From Sipunculus nudus (Eukaryota > Annelida > Sipuncula > Golfingiida > Sipunculidae), in contig CM049314.1 of NCBI GenBank assembly GCA_026874595.1, positions 3,871,318 to 3,935,317 of the forward strand: a DNA stretch of 64,000 nucleotides, given 5' to 3'. The notes beneath the pieces were generated by a model. That model saw only the letters and a program-made list of their open reading frames with translations. It had not been told where the DNA came from and did not search any database. The translations under genes were made by a program, and so were the position numbers. Positions 38,058 through 50,385 of the stretch are shown one piece after another. The stretch's first letter is position 1; every line of letters starts with the position of its first letter.

Positions 38058-38754
38058 TCATTCAATCTTAGCAGGCGTGTTTACTTCCAATTCTGTTGGC
38101 TCCATGCAGTCCCCATGCAACTGCGACCTCCTCTGTAATACGAATGTCCAGAGACCGCAACAGGATCCCAATATTTGTACACTGCCAAACACCAGAAACG
38201 GAGCAGCATAGCTCCCCGTTATATCAATAATCCACCCTGAAGATAAAAAAACAATAATAAACTCGTGAAGCTGCAGGTTTTGCAGAAAATGTGTGCAGGT
38301 TATTGGCTGTATTTGTTTGAAGTTTCTTAATACATGGTTAATTATGATTATGATAAATATATGAACGTTATTTTTGTTTGGTGTTTTGTTGATACATTCA
38401 GAATAATTGTCCCTGCATCTTCTGTCTGGTCCACCGCTCAGAGAAGTATTATGCAAAGTCTAGACAAGCGAGTATTATGAATTGATGAGTTTACCAGTAC
38501 ATCATAGGTGGCAGGTGATGGGGACGGGGCTGCTCATATACTCTATGGAATACTCACTTAGATATGGATGTATATACTAAATATTAGTTTCATGAATAGT
38601 CTGAGAAATTATCTTGACCAACAGATCATTATAAGTATTACTTTATGTTCGTTAATATATTTGTGTTTCCTTTAAAAATTCAGTCTCGTGGATGCTGTGT
38701 GTTAGGCTGAGTTAACAATTTCACAATAGGTCTCAGCATGATACAAAGTTACCG

Positions 38755-38772
38755 GGGGGGGGGGGGGGGGGG
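38755..38772. repeat. Poly-G tract
   Basis: About 18 consecutive G residues in intron 4 of copy C. A matching poly-C run of about 20 lies at 39413-39432 in the same intron. Confidence 0.9.
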
Positions 38773-41228
38773 TCAAACGAAAAAGGGATGGGACACCCTC
38801 CTTAAATATTTTTTATAGGGATGGGGACAATTAATATATAACTGTCAAAGGTTATATAACCAACAAGACAGTACCCCTTATGGATTTTTTATTACGTTTG
38901 CCTATACATATTTATTCTATAAAAAAAATGTCTCAAAAGATTTACCGAATTCTAAAACTAAAAAAATCCTTCCCTTATAAAACTGCACATATGTAACTAA
39001 ATATTTTCATTTTATTTTTTAAGACATGCATTATATGTAATATACGACCAGTGATCCAACATATGTATTGGAGGGAATGCCCTTAATCACGCATTAAAGC
39101 GCGGCCAAGAGCGTCACCATAGGGGGTGCGGATGGTTGGGGGGGGGATATATATCCCCCAACTTTTGGCCAGAGGGGATGTTCAACAATAAGAATTATAG
39201 ACTGTTGGTCCGTTTTGAAATAACTATGAAATATTATATCAAGACCCTGTTTAGAATTAACTTACCCTGGAAACATAATACCATATTTTATAAAACGTTA
39301 TACTCAATTGTTATTTATTTAAAATATGATTCAGTTAATATATTTGTAATGTGTCAGACGCTAAAAAAAATATATATATATTTTCTTGTATGTGTGTGCA
39401 ATCGATCACCGACCCCCCCCCCCCCCCCCCCCTCCTCGTCCTGGAAGATAAATTGACGCAACTGAGCGCGGCGTCCTATTTTGGTGTTCCATGAACAAAT
39501 TAGAACTCAGTCAAGAAAACACTTTTTTCTTTTTGTTTGATGCTAGCTGAGCTTACGTAAAAAAATAACCGTATAGAACTCTTTACTTACCAGCAATCGG
39601 TGGCGATAATAATGACGTCATCCCTGTCGCGAACATAAGAAGTCCTGTACCCGTTGCCAATTTATCAGATGGTACCAAATCTCCCATTAAGGTATTGTCC
39701 AGTGATATATATCCAGCTACAAAGAATAAGAAATTTATATCAATAATTTAACTGATGTATTTTTAAGAAATGTTTTAAGATCGGAATGTTTTACCTGCGT
39801 GGAAAATACGTAATGGTTTGTGGGCCACAATGATTCGAGTGTTCTTCATTGGATTAAGAATCAGCATATACACGTAAGTCTATGTTTGTTTCTTTAGGAG
39901 TCCAGTGTTTTGACCTTAACTGCTAGATTTAATACAATACGCAAGTTAGGTAAATTCAGAAATTCAGTAAGGATGCCAGATTTATGTCTTAGCTGACATC
40001 GTAGATGGATGCAAGCGTCAATTCACCTGGCTCTTTTTCTAAAAATTGAGTAAGAGTCAATTGAAAACATAAGCAAACACTTAAGTGGGAAACTTGACAC
40101 TTTTCTACATAGAAATCCCTAGATATTTTGCATGAAGCCAGTCCACACAACTTTTGGCTTGTGTTTGCGGTATATAAGGTTGGAAAGGGATCCTGGGGGA
40201 GGAAAGGTTCCTATATGATATTTTAACAGAAGGTGAAACAAAAGTAACATATTTTTGAAAATTGACCAAAGTTTTTTATTCATAATTTTCCACATAACCC
40301 TGCAAAATTAGATATTAATCTTATTGAAATGACAAAAAATTGTATGTCAATTGGTTAATTTTTATAATTCCATGAAATAAAGTAAAAATTTTTGAAAATT
40401 ACTAGTTTACTAAAATTCTCCGAATGGGCCTGGCATTATGCGGCATGAGGCCAGTCCACACATAAATGGATTTTGGCGTGAACAACATGTAATTGGCTTT
40501 TTTAAATGCCCATATCAAAAGAAATAACGTATTTTCATCACACCCCCAGCACTATTAACAGCAGTCAGGAAGTTGTACTATTTTGCCACCCATTTGCAAC
40601 TTTTAAAACTGACAACTGATTGTTTTCTGCCCTTCTCTGACGATACTTGTTTGAAAATTACGAAGTCAAAATATGTTGTTGGTTATACAATTAATAATTA
40701 AAGCTTTTTCCCTAAAGGTTCTAACAATTATAATTCATCCCGTTTACTTTTCTCAAAGGGAGCGCTGAAGCGATGACGTTGTTCCTAGCAACAAACCTTA
40801 CAAATGGCGAATAATATATCCGCGTGGTAATATTATACGACCAGAATTAATTAATTGGCATCGTCTTCAGTAGGGGGCGCCAGTAAAACATCATTTTCCC
40901 CTTTAAATTTATGCACACTTGAAATAAGGCCATTTATATCTCAGGCATATTAAACTTTAATGGCCATGATGGTCCATACAGTTTATAAACTGGGAAGGCA
41001 AGCAGTTTCTCTCGCTCACATTATTGCATATACTTGATCTGAAGCTCTTACGGGACGCATACCACTTCCAATATATATATCTGCCCTAAAACGTAACCGA
41101 CCCGACAAAACAAAACGAAAATTCATTTCCGGTGTTCTGATATAATTAGTTGAAAATCCATGTGGACAAAAATATCGAACAATGACTTGATATAATCATA
41201 AAATTAGAAATATGTATTCTCACGATTT

Positions 41229-41525
41229 CAGGCCTCCGCCATATGGGTGGTCCTGTATATGGAAGAACTTTGCAACCCTTGTTTTCATTCACTGATTGGC
41301 CCATTTTTGCACGTTTGTGAATAATCCAGGAAATCTTTCTTAGATCCGGATCATGAACCGGTCCTACACCAAAATCTAAGGGATTCTTTATTGGCCCATC
41401 ACTGAGATGGTAAAAAAATCTTGGATTACGTTTATGATTGCGTGAGCTATGTTGTAAACAAACACATACACAGACAATACACGAACGGGAATGAACGCAA
41501 ACCCTCATGGCGGAGGCTATAAAAT
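41229..41525. repeat. Repeat with CCTCCGCCAT inverted ends in intron 3 of copy C
   Basis: Begins GGCCTCCGCCATATGG and ends CCTCATGGCGGAGGCTAT, imperfect inverted repeats. The inner part (TTTTCATTCACTGATTGGCC, then TCCGGATCATGAACCGGTCC) recurs in degenerate form at 54700-54835 in intron 2 of gene D. Its right end is about 30 bp from the donor of exon 3. Confidence 0.5.
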
Positions 41526-42940
41526 CGTCGGTAAGGTTGACAAGTCACTACTTACCGCTCAAGGCTCCAAAAATACCCGCGTAGATGGTGATCAAAATAT
41601 AGTCATCGAAGAAATAAAAGACGATACTCAGTACACCGGCCGTGATACCGGCTATCGCATATACCAAAGTTCTCTGTATACCAATCTTATCACCGATGAA
41701 GCCCACAAAGGGCCTCAGGGCTCCACTGCTAACTCCAAATATGGTCATTGACGTGGCTGCGCTGAAGCTGTCGGCACCAGCCGCGATCATCCTCGCAGGA
41801 ATCAAGATGAATGGAACAATATGTGAGGCAATGACAAGGGAGTCTCCGAACAGGTAAAGTCCATTAAAAGACCCAGATCAAAAACACCTGCTAACTTTTT
41901 AATCAAGGAAAGAGTTCTGCCTTCTTCCGGACTGTTTGATGCGGAGTTTGTTTCGGATTCGGTGACTTGTGGTTTGAGTAATGCGCCAACCACTACGCTG
42001 TTGAGTTGTATGCCGCCCAGTATGACTAAAGCTCCTCTCCAACCGTACGTATCGATAAGTATTCGACTCAATGAAGGAGATATAAACGTGCCCAGGCTCA
42101 GACCAGTCATAGCCACTCCCACGGCGAGCGCCCGACGTTTCTCAAAGTACTGCATTAGGGCTATAACTCCTCCAACGATGTAGGTTCCGGTCCCGAATCC
42201 TACAAAAGATAACCTTCGAAATGTTGATGAAACACTGTTAAATACTGTTAAACCAGAAACAGACAGAACAGCTGACCAAGGAAATTTGGAACATAGTCGG
42301 AAAATGGCATTTGATGGATAATGTTCTTGTATTTTTATTTTCATTAAGGCATTTATATGACAATTAATTGTGAGATCACACGTTTTTGATGCAAGGAGAA
42401 TTAACATTTTCAATTTCACCTGCACAATCTGGTAACAACGAGTGAATTAGGAGGAATCTGTCTGTATTGTTAACAGGAAAGTTAATAATGGGTACTCTCA
42501 AATGGTAAGGGTAAAATTTCAGGTTATGTTTCACTGTGAGGATATAGTTAATTTTTAATTATTACATGAAGTCACGTCGAAATCGAAAAATCGAATAACA
42601 AAGTTCCTGGAAATCGGTACTGAACGTTATGTACTGATTGTTATAACTACTTGATTGTTATTAAATATACATTATTTAAGATACCATACCTGGCAACATT
42701 CCGTAAAGGATGTTGATAAACATTATATTGGTAGAAAAACATGCAAAAAATATCCCTAGTCCTGTGAGGAACCCTCCGATCATCACAACAATTCTGGTAC
42801 CAAACTTCTTAATGAGAGGACCAAGGACAATACCTGTAAGAAGTGAACGGATCCAGGTAACCTAGTAAAATGGTAAGTGCATGCGAGGGTATTTCGATAC
42901 TCATTACGTAATAATCATTTCCGCCCATTTTGTTAACTTC

Positions 42941-43077
42941 GTGTAACCGCAATGTAGTCTCTGACATTCAAATAAAAATCCAATTGTTTATGAGTCTTAC
43001 CGAAAATTTAGTGTAACCGCAATGTAGTCTCTGACATTCAAATAAAAATCCAATTGTTTATGAGTCTTACCGAAAAT
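42941..43077. repeat. 70-bp tandem duplication across the exon 1 donor of copy C
   Basis: 67 identical bases occur at 42941-43007 and at 43011-43077 (period 70). On the minus strand each copy contains ATTTTCG|GTAAGACTC, so the last bases of exon 1 and its donor are duplicated. Using the inner site (43071) gives the phase-1 exon seen in the other copies. The outer site (43001) would add 70 bp and shift the frame of exon 2. Perfect identity means the duplication is recent or an assembly product. Confidence 0.9.
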
Positions 43078-43961
43078 CCCGCTGATTCCTATTGTAAGCG
43101 ACCCTGCCACGGCAGCGGAAGCTTTGCTAACCCGGAAATAGTCCACAAATTCTGGGAGGAAGATGCCATATGACGTAAAATTAATAGTGAACAATATCAT
43201 CAATCCAGAAACCCCAACCATGACCAGCCACGAGTATCCGACGTCCACGGAGCGTTTCTGCATGATCTCATGTATCCTGTAGAGATAAATAAAAATGTAA
43301 CCTTCAAACGTCGTTGCTATTGCCGTCCACAGATGGCGCAGCTTCCATATTATTTTCTCTTAATAAGGGATCTCTTTCTATCAAATCAGTGTGACATTAA
43401 ACATAAATAAAACAAGGCCAAACATGCGACATCGGTAGGATTCATGTACATAGGATATTTATTACAAGCACAAGTGTGTAAACGAGTATTCCTACATGCC
43501 TGTATGTACACAGTGGCTCTTATTATAAACTGTGCACAACGTACAAGCGGTAACATTTGGATCAATCTAAAGACGGGGAGGGGTGACGTATAACGCCACT
43601 ATGAAATTTATATTTCGTGACGTTCCTTTTGACCGTTAACTGATTGAGCTTGACACAGCGTATTCAAGCCTTTCCGACCTGGAATATACTGATATGTGAC
43701 ATTTTGTATTGGAATTAATACTTTTAAGCTTATCTCGGAATGTGTGTAACATTGGGGATGCAATTAAGAGGGGCGCGATCTAGCTTTACAGCAGTGATAG
43801 CGCTTGTCTCAGTGTTAGCTTTCTTATATCTGACAATGTACTTGTGAAGCGTTTATTAAGTTCGGTGATCGTTTAATCATAATTGAGGAATTGGGAATAT
43901 TTTGAATAGTTATGAAAGTACGAAAACATTTATAGAAGAAATAAACATATTAACAACTTAC

Positions 43962-44095
43962 ACAAACCGAAATTCATACAACTATCTCCTGGTACTTTGA
44001 CCAACAAATGCACATTTATGTTCTGACGGGAAAAGACAAACATGAAAAATACTCTGATATCCGGCCTCTGAACAAAACCGGTGCTTATTTAAGAT
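43962..44095 (-). promoter_or_regulatory. Probable promoter and non-coding first exon of copy C
   Basis: On the minus strand a TATA-like TTAAATAAG (44085-44093) is followed by about 100 bp and a donor TTTGT|GTAAGTTG at 43962. The ATG exon begins 12-13 bp after a CTCTACAG acceptor, as in gene B. The spacing is consistent with the arrangement at 35319-35420, but the leader sequences are not obviously similar. Confidence 0.35.
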
Positions 44096-44574
44096 CTCCG
44101 TTCATTCTTCTGAGACATCTCTTTCAACGGCCACTAAATAAGGTAAGCAACCATTCAAGGCCAAGCATCTGATCAAGGAAATATGGTAAGTGTTATTTTC
44201 TTGAAGAATCTTATAAAAACATGCTGTTTTTCATTTAACATTTATTATCTTTCCTTCTTGTTAAATATTAATCATAAATATTTTTAATGATTTAACAAAT
44301 TTATAGATTGTTATATAAAATGCCATGAAATTATTCTTAATAAAGATTCTGAAGATGTCCTAAACAAGACATTTTATAGTCCTGTAGGTGTAATGGTTTA
44401 TGCGAAATAAATGTCTGAAGATAGCATAATAGCATAGTATTATTATGATTTATCAACAAGTCATTGTGAATGTCCATGAGGCGTATTACATAACACCATA
44501 GTATGCCTGGTTCAACCACTAATACACAAGTATTTATCATGTACCAAATGGGGGGATATTATTGGGAACTAGAA

Positions 44575-45990
44575 AAAACTCAGAGAGCGCATACCTCCCC
44601 CATTTCAGCTCATTAGCCTCATATGCAACTGTCAGAGAAGCAGAATTTTCCTTTAAAATATTCCTGGATCAAGAATGTTTCTGTATAAAAATTTAATAAA
44701 TTTTTCCTTCCATCATTGCCGAACTATTCTGAAGATGTCATCAAAATCCTTAAATATCTTTTGGACTAATGTTGCTTACAGACAAACAAACAAACCAACA
44801 TCCGCAAAAACATTAACCTGCCGCTTAATGAACTTAATAAATAGGTAAAGTAGAACATATTTGCAGACTAAAGCTAAGATTTCGTATATGTACGGAATGC
44901 AGGATGCGGAGAGCGTATAAAATCGGCACACGTATTCCGAAATAACGAAGGTGAGATCTTCATGCGCGGACCCGGAATGCGGTATGCTTTTATATTCGGC
45001 AAAAATGATCACTCCATGTAGCGAATTTTTAAGTTTTCGGCTGTTATTAAGGTGCAACACAGAAAAATGCATGCCACAGTGTAGGTTCATATGAAATTTT
45101 ACAACACACATTCCATATTCCGTTGGTAAAGAATCTAACACGCTACTACTGAAGAAACTTGCCCGCGAAAATGCCAAAATCGGGTTTTTGGCCCCATCTC
45201 CCGTGGGAGTGGGGATATGGGTGAGCTTAATCATTTACTTTCATAATAAAACAGGGCCCAAGACTATAAAGACAACGACAAGTAACTGTGGCCCCCCGCT
45301 TAATGTTGATTTACTGACCCTTTTCAGGGATACGGCACGTACACGTGCAATGACGTCAATGTACTCTATGACGTCACGACTCTCCCCTTATAAGGCCATA
45401 TCGTAACCTGCTGAACGTCTCAGTGGGAACAAATATACAAAAGACCCCCCCCCCCCTCCAATAAAAAAAGCTCACTCCGGGCTTTCCCACGCATGGATCG
45501 GCCCAAACATAAATTAATTGTTCCTTGTATCATTGCCGAGCTATCCTGACATTTTATCAAACTGCATTAACAACGAACAATAAACAACTGTGGCCAGCCA
45601 GTCCCCACCCCCCCCCCCCCCAACCCCCACCTATCAAGATCCCCCCCCCCCCCCCCCAACCCACCGCCCCTGTACGTAGACACCTTTCAGGCAAATGGCA
45701 CGTACATATGGAGTGACGTAATTGTCCTCTGTGACGTCAAGGCTTGCACCGCAAATACGGCCATACGTCACCTGCGTATACAAATTTATGCTATGGACCA
45801 TCCCCCCCCCCCCCCCCAAAAAAAAAGAAAAAAAATGCAAGAGCTCATCCTGAAAATCAAATCCCATTGATAACTTTTTCTGTGTTATTGTGCTAACAGA
45901 CTGGCAATTAAACAGATAAACAGACATACAGCTAGCATACGCGTCCAAAAACATATGGCCCGCCGCTAGGCTTGGCGGAGGTAAAAAATG
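44575..45990. repeat. Interspersed repeat block with C-rich tracts
   Basis: Starts with GAGAGCGCATACCTCCCCCATT and ends GGCTTGGCGGAGGTAAAAAATG (inverted, imperfect): the ends of a repeat type common in bivalves. Inside, CATTGCCGAaCTATcCTGA blocks (44713 and 45532), GGcACGTACAnaTGnAaTGACGT blocks (45332 and 45698), a second CTnTGTGACGTCA block, and four poly-C runs recur, so part of it is an internal duplication. The 152-codon minus-strand frame at 44776-45234 has no motif. Confidence 0.5.
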
Positions 45991-46290
45991 GATTAAATTA
46001 TAAATGGTAAGTTTTCAGGAGTGAAACAAGAAGGTGGGCTAAGCTTATGAATATGAACCAAGCCTTAACAAAATTGTTATCAGATATTCTAGGTGATCAT
46101 AATGGACGTATGCACAAAAAGAAAACAATGTCTGACAAGCAGTATAACTATGTTCATACTGCCAGGCTCTCATATATATCAAAGATGACATACTGGCGTT
46201 TTATTCTTGTGAAGTAATAGAGTTTAATTTTGGTTATCAATATAGCAACCTTCAGCAAACCTGCCCCTATCTTGTGAATACCAGAACCGC

Positions 46291-46659
46291 ATGGCCCACC
46301 TGACCCGACGCCTCGACCGTGAGCCGAACTCCAGCAATGGCACTGAGCAGAATCGAATTCAAAAGAATACGGCTCTGCTAGTTAACCTTTGTGGGCGTCA
46401 AAATCTGCTAATCTGGCTTTCTAAACACGCCAGCGGGCGTTGGTTAAAATGCAGTGAAGATTGTAATGTATTCCACACAAATAGGTTGGATAAAAATTGT
46501 TTCAAGGCAAATGACATAAACAGAGATGTTTATCCAAGTTTAGACAATTCATCCAAAGGTGGAATGGTCCAGTTAGAAATCCTGTTACAAATATACCAAA
46601 CCTGTTTGTGTATCGTCTCTATGAAGGATACGCATTTTAAACAGATCGGTGCAGATTAA
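46291..46659 (+). CDS. Unassigned open frame, possible single exon
   Basis: A 122-codon frame beginning MAHLTRRLDREPNSSNGTEQ, then a hydrophobic GRQNLLIWLS segment, a Cys-spaced stretch (CSEDC, KNCF), and an ending without domain features. The codons before the ATG are also open for a few residues and follow TGAATACCAG, which could be an acceptor, so it may be an internal exon. The composition is less AT-rich than its surroundings. I do not recognise the family and see no partner exons, promoter or polyadenylation signal. It may equally be a chance frame or a retroelement scrap. Confidence 0.2.
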   Translation: MAHLTRRLDREPNSSNGTEQNRIQKNTALLVNLCGRQNLLIWLSKHASGRWLKCSEDCNVFHTNRLDKNCFKANDINRDVYPSLDNSSKGGMVQLEILLQIYQTCLCIVSMKDTHFKQIGAD

Positions 46660-49031
46660 AGTTTATTCCACTATTGAAACTCCATTGGTAACGTTGAGTA
46701 GTGAACGTGTGATAAAACCATGAAGGCTATTTTGATATACGTCTGACACATGGTACATTGACCTACAGTCCCTCAATCAACAAGTGTTTGGTGTCAAGTG
46801 CATACGCGCGAGAAGCCAGTATGGAGTGGAGCGCTTTACCATATGTGTATATGACCCTCAGAATCCTTAATTCTGAAATCGCTTCAATGTATAAAGATGT
46901 CTAAAGGTGTTAGTGAGCCAGGATTTAAAAAAAGGGCGGGGGGGGGGGGGGATTCCGGGAACTGTGTGTGAAAGGCGAGACTGAAGTCCAGGAAACTTTT
47001 AGATTCTGACGAGAAACGGTTGCCACGAGCAACAGTCGCAACATAATAAATGGAATTTAGGAATTGTTTAAAAAGAGCCCATTATTACAATCATTTTACA
47101 TAGTAATAATTCGTTTTGGTTGCATGATCCAATTTCTCCATTTTCTTAGTTATTTCATAACAAAGGCAGGAATAAAGTCCCGGTAATATATCTCTATTTG
47201 TCTGTATTTTGTTGAACATGGATTTTAGAAGTGAAACGGTGTAAAAATGACTGATATCTACATGATTTTAAAATTACTTTAAACAAATTCCAAAATATAT
47301 TAATATAAACTTTATTTGTAATATTTATTTTATTTACATGGATTGTACAACTAGTTTTATTAACTAATACGAGGCACTCTCCATGGCTCGGAAGATTTTG
47401 GATGGGGATTAGAGTTTCAGAAGCAAAGTTACATATTTAGAGTATAAGCGTGAGTGTATATACAAATGACATGCTTAAATCGATGCTTAAGCCGGGTCCA
47501 CCAAGAGTGATCTTGAGCACTTATAAGTAGAGCGGGATATCCCCAGCCACTTGCAACAATACAGTGAAGGTCATAAAGTCATGTGATCCGAGTCACGTGG
47601 TATACTTAAACGCTATCTCAATATTAATTGTGTGGAATTCAGGACAGACTCACAAGGATCGTTAAGTGCGGTTTAAGGTAAAATATTAGATAAGGACATG
47701 TTACTGTTGTAACAAGGAGCCATTTTCTCATCGAGGCAAAATCGGATTATTTTGATGTGTTTTTTTATGCGTTTTTGTCCCCAATACAATATCACCATTA
47801 AATGGCTTTAATGTACACTGGGAAGCACAAAGTTTTTGGTATGCGGCTAACTTGGATAATAAGGATAAGCGAGATGTGTACTGTAGTGTGCCATACATGT
47901 TTGCTTGGGCTGATCTGTTTATGTTGTTCAACACCAAGCTGTTGCCTGTTAGTTATAAATACTAGCGATGTGACCCAGTTATTGCAGCACAGGAGCCTTA
48001 CAAGTGTGTGTATTGCGACTGAATTGTTAGCAACACTATATTTTCTCCTTAACTGGGTAAATCATTTAAGTTTTCAAAAATCGTATCGGCGTGAATACAA
48101 GTCCCACGAACCGTGATCCTGTTCATACAACTGTACTTATTCTGTTACATTTTTTTTCTACAGGACTATATTATGGTGGAGGAGAAGGGCAGCTAACTGG
48201 CTTTTATTTAATAAGAAATTAGCAGTACATGTGTTGAGTACCTTGACTTGATTGAATGTGACGTCGGTCCGGCTCCGCAATGGCCTTAATTCATACTCAG
48301 GTTGAGTCTTTTTGAGCCCCAATAACGTAATTTCTCATTTGCTATAATGCTCAAGCATGTCCTCCACTGTGATCATCAAACTCCCAGTGATCAGCTGTTA
48401 ACAATCTTGTACTCTCCACCTCCCCTGCTGGTAAGTAGAGTGTTCAGAACGGCACAACACAACGCATGCACAGGGTATTCCCTACGTTTTGCTAATGTCC
48501 CTCTACTTGTTGATAAAGTGGGTGTTACCACCGCTGATAAAAACACTTGATTTATAGTTTTTTACCTTTATGATTTTATCACTAATGCCTTAAACATAAA
48601 TCAGAGGGATATTAGAAGCGTAAATCGTATTTTTAAAGGGCAAGTTCATTTCTTTTTGGTGGGACTCTCTATTGACCAAGGCTGAATGGACCTAGGTCTA
48701 TGTATTAAAAATGCTGTTAACCTTCGTTATTATCAAGCCATCTGGGAACCCTGGATGAGGTTTCTGAATTAAAGGTTTTTACATATGCTTGGGCCCAGGA
48801 ATATTTCAGACTTCATAACCAGTCGTATTTAATCGCCTATCGATATTTGCTGAGCCTTTATTATTTTGTATTCAAGGCTCTAGCGGGGTTAGAATCTGGA
48901 ACCTTCAGCAAGCGTCGGGCTTCCTAGTGCTTCGTCGGGCTACTATCTATATATATATCGAATCAGTGACGAAAGAAAAGGATGGCTCTTTTTTAACAAA
49001 GAGAAGAAATATAATTAAAATATGTATAATT

Positions 49032-49033
<2 letters not shown>
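46660..49033. other. Intergenic stretch, no gene recognised
   Basis: Between copies C and D. Contains a poly-G run at 46940-46951 and a 104-codon plus-strand frame (47802-48116) rich in Cys and Leu but without a motif or exon signals; not called. Confidence 0.35.
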
Positions 49034-49082
<49 letters not shown>

Positions 49083-49241
49083 GTAGAATGCGTGTAGCCG
49101 TGTTAGTCTCTTAGTGTATAGATAACAGGATGAAGACGCCTTAGTGTTGACTAACTGTTTAAACTAACTGGTTGAATTTAACAGTTAGTCAACACTAAGG
49201 CATCTTCATCCTGTTATATATATATATAAATATATATATGA
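49034..49241. repeat. (AT)n array followed by a long perfect-arm hairpin
   Basis: After (AT)n at 49034-49080 comes GTAGCCGTGTTAGTC (49094-49108), a phrase I associate with terminal repeats of Penelope-like elements. Then comes a hairpin: ATAACAGGATGAAG at 49122 and a further 24 bases pair with the segment ending at 49217, giving two arms of about 38 bp with one mismatch around a 20-base loop. A second AT stretch follows. Another (AT)n lies at 49406-49441. Confidence 0.6.
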
Positions 49242-49401
49242 GGTTTGCCATTTGGTTGATTACACACTCGAGACAAGGTGCTGTAGTTACCGGGCCTGGT
49301 TGACCCCAAGATATAAAATGAGAGGAAGCGTGTTATTCTGCCCTGTATTTATGGTATTTATACAGATTTATTCCTAAGTCAGTTAGCATTAAAACTGGAG
49401 G

Positions 49402-49441
<40 letters not shown>

Positions 49442-49445
<4 letters not shown>

Positions 49446-50165
49446 TATTTATATGTGTCAGTCTTGAATTCAAATCTTTGCAAAAGCATAAGCCTGTAAA
49501 GAAGTCGATAACCGCCTTTGCATTTAAGTGCAGTAGGTCTACTATTTTATTAGCCTGCATGGTTATGAATTTCAATTTGAGCATTAATGAAAACATTCCA
49601 TTTTCAAACACAGTGTGAATTAAGCTCTAAATTGTTATCTTGTTATTATCAGAAAAAAAGTTTCATGAAGTATTATGTAATGATAAAACAATATAGTTTT
49701 TGTTTTTAAAATTATCTAATATATATTTTCCTAGTACACAGATTTTATGTACATAAAAAATAATGATGGTGGAAATCAATGGTTAACCCCCTATCTATAC
49801 AATGTACTTCCACCTTTGAAATTAAGAATGAACCACAGTTTGATATATATTTTACATTTGAAATTTAAACCCGTTTACATTCCTGAACGTCTTCAAAGAG
49901 GACCCAGATTTTATGTGCAAACCTACAAGTCAAACTACACACATAGTAATATACACATACACATGTATGCGTGCACATCCTGACCTATGGCGTGCATTAC
50001 CATCGTCCTACATCCGTGGTGGAGATTTAATACACAGCATGCAAAGGCCCAATAAATTATACCTAATTTATATATATATATATACTCGAGTCCAAGTCAT
50101 AAGCCTGATCCCAAGAAGGTATAAAATAAGTATATTTATACAGGAGTTGCCGTTTTGTTTCCTAT
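49442..50165. other. AT-rich stretch, no gene recognised
   Basis: Short plus-strand frames at 49747-49983 and 49913-50290 overlap each other and run into simple sequence; neither has a motif. Confidence 0.35.
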
Positions 50166-50169
50166 TCTT

Positions 50170-50385
50170 GTTTTATTACAATATTGGTCGGATCATATTA
50201 CAATATGGGTCGCTTCCATTACATAATGGGAATATACTAAAATATTCGCCGTGTCAATTACAGTACTGGCCATTTTACAATATAGGCTAGTAATACAATA
50301 TTGGCACGTTGGTTTTATTATAATAGTTATGGGTGGTCTTTATTACAATATTAACCGTATATTACAAACTGGGTCGTAACACTTG
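50170..50385. repeat. ATTACAATATnGG minisatellite-like repeat
   Basis: At least seven irregularly spaced copies of ATTACAATATtGG or a close variant (for example near 50176, 50197, 50264, 50298 and 50341), often followed by TCG or a C-rich triplet. Spacing is 20-40 bp and degenerate. Confidence 0.5.

Larger units (their letters stand above)
38058..43263 (-). pseudogene. SLC16/MCT-like transporter copy C, one frameshift
   Basis: Exons: 43071-43263, 42690-42833, 41556-42199, 39591-39716 and 38058-38236, all with GT-AG phase-1 junctions. All exons are open except exon 3, which is 644 bp and not a multiple of three. Between GLL and YLFGDSLVIASH (41856-41868) 13 bp are missing compared with B and D; adding 13 restores a multiple of three. 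As written, translation stops at 41802 after 244 residues, before helix 7. The rest is well conserved: VDVGYSWLVM, QYFEKRRALAVGVAMTGLSL, DTYGWRGALVIL, SSGALRPFVGF, and a C-terminal LQRR tail. Helix 8 has Ser in place of the MCT1 Asp. With a single lesion it is either a young null allele or an assembly error. Exon 1 carries a duplicated donor (separate entry). Confidence 0.75.

Noticed and set aside
41491-41857. Open frames on the plus strand opposite exon 3 of copy C, and likewise 26357-26572 (B), 41962-42183 (C), 62325-63011 (E) and 5285-5536 (A)
   Set aside because: They mirror well-conserved transporter exons on the other strand and have no motif of their own.
41802-42425. A long minus-strand frame starting about 75 codons before exon 3 of copy C
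   Set aside because: The first part is intron read-through; a TTTTGTAG acceptor at 42200 marks the true exon start, at the same place as in the other copies.
45188-45954. Pro-rich or Gly-rich frames around the poly-C tracts
   Set aside because: They come from homopolymer tracts within an interspersed repeat.
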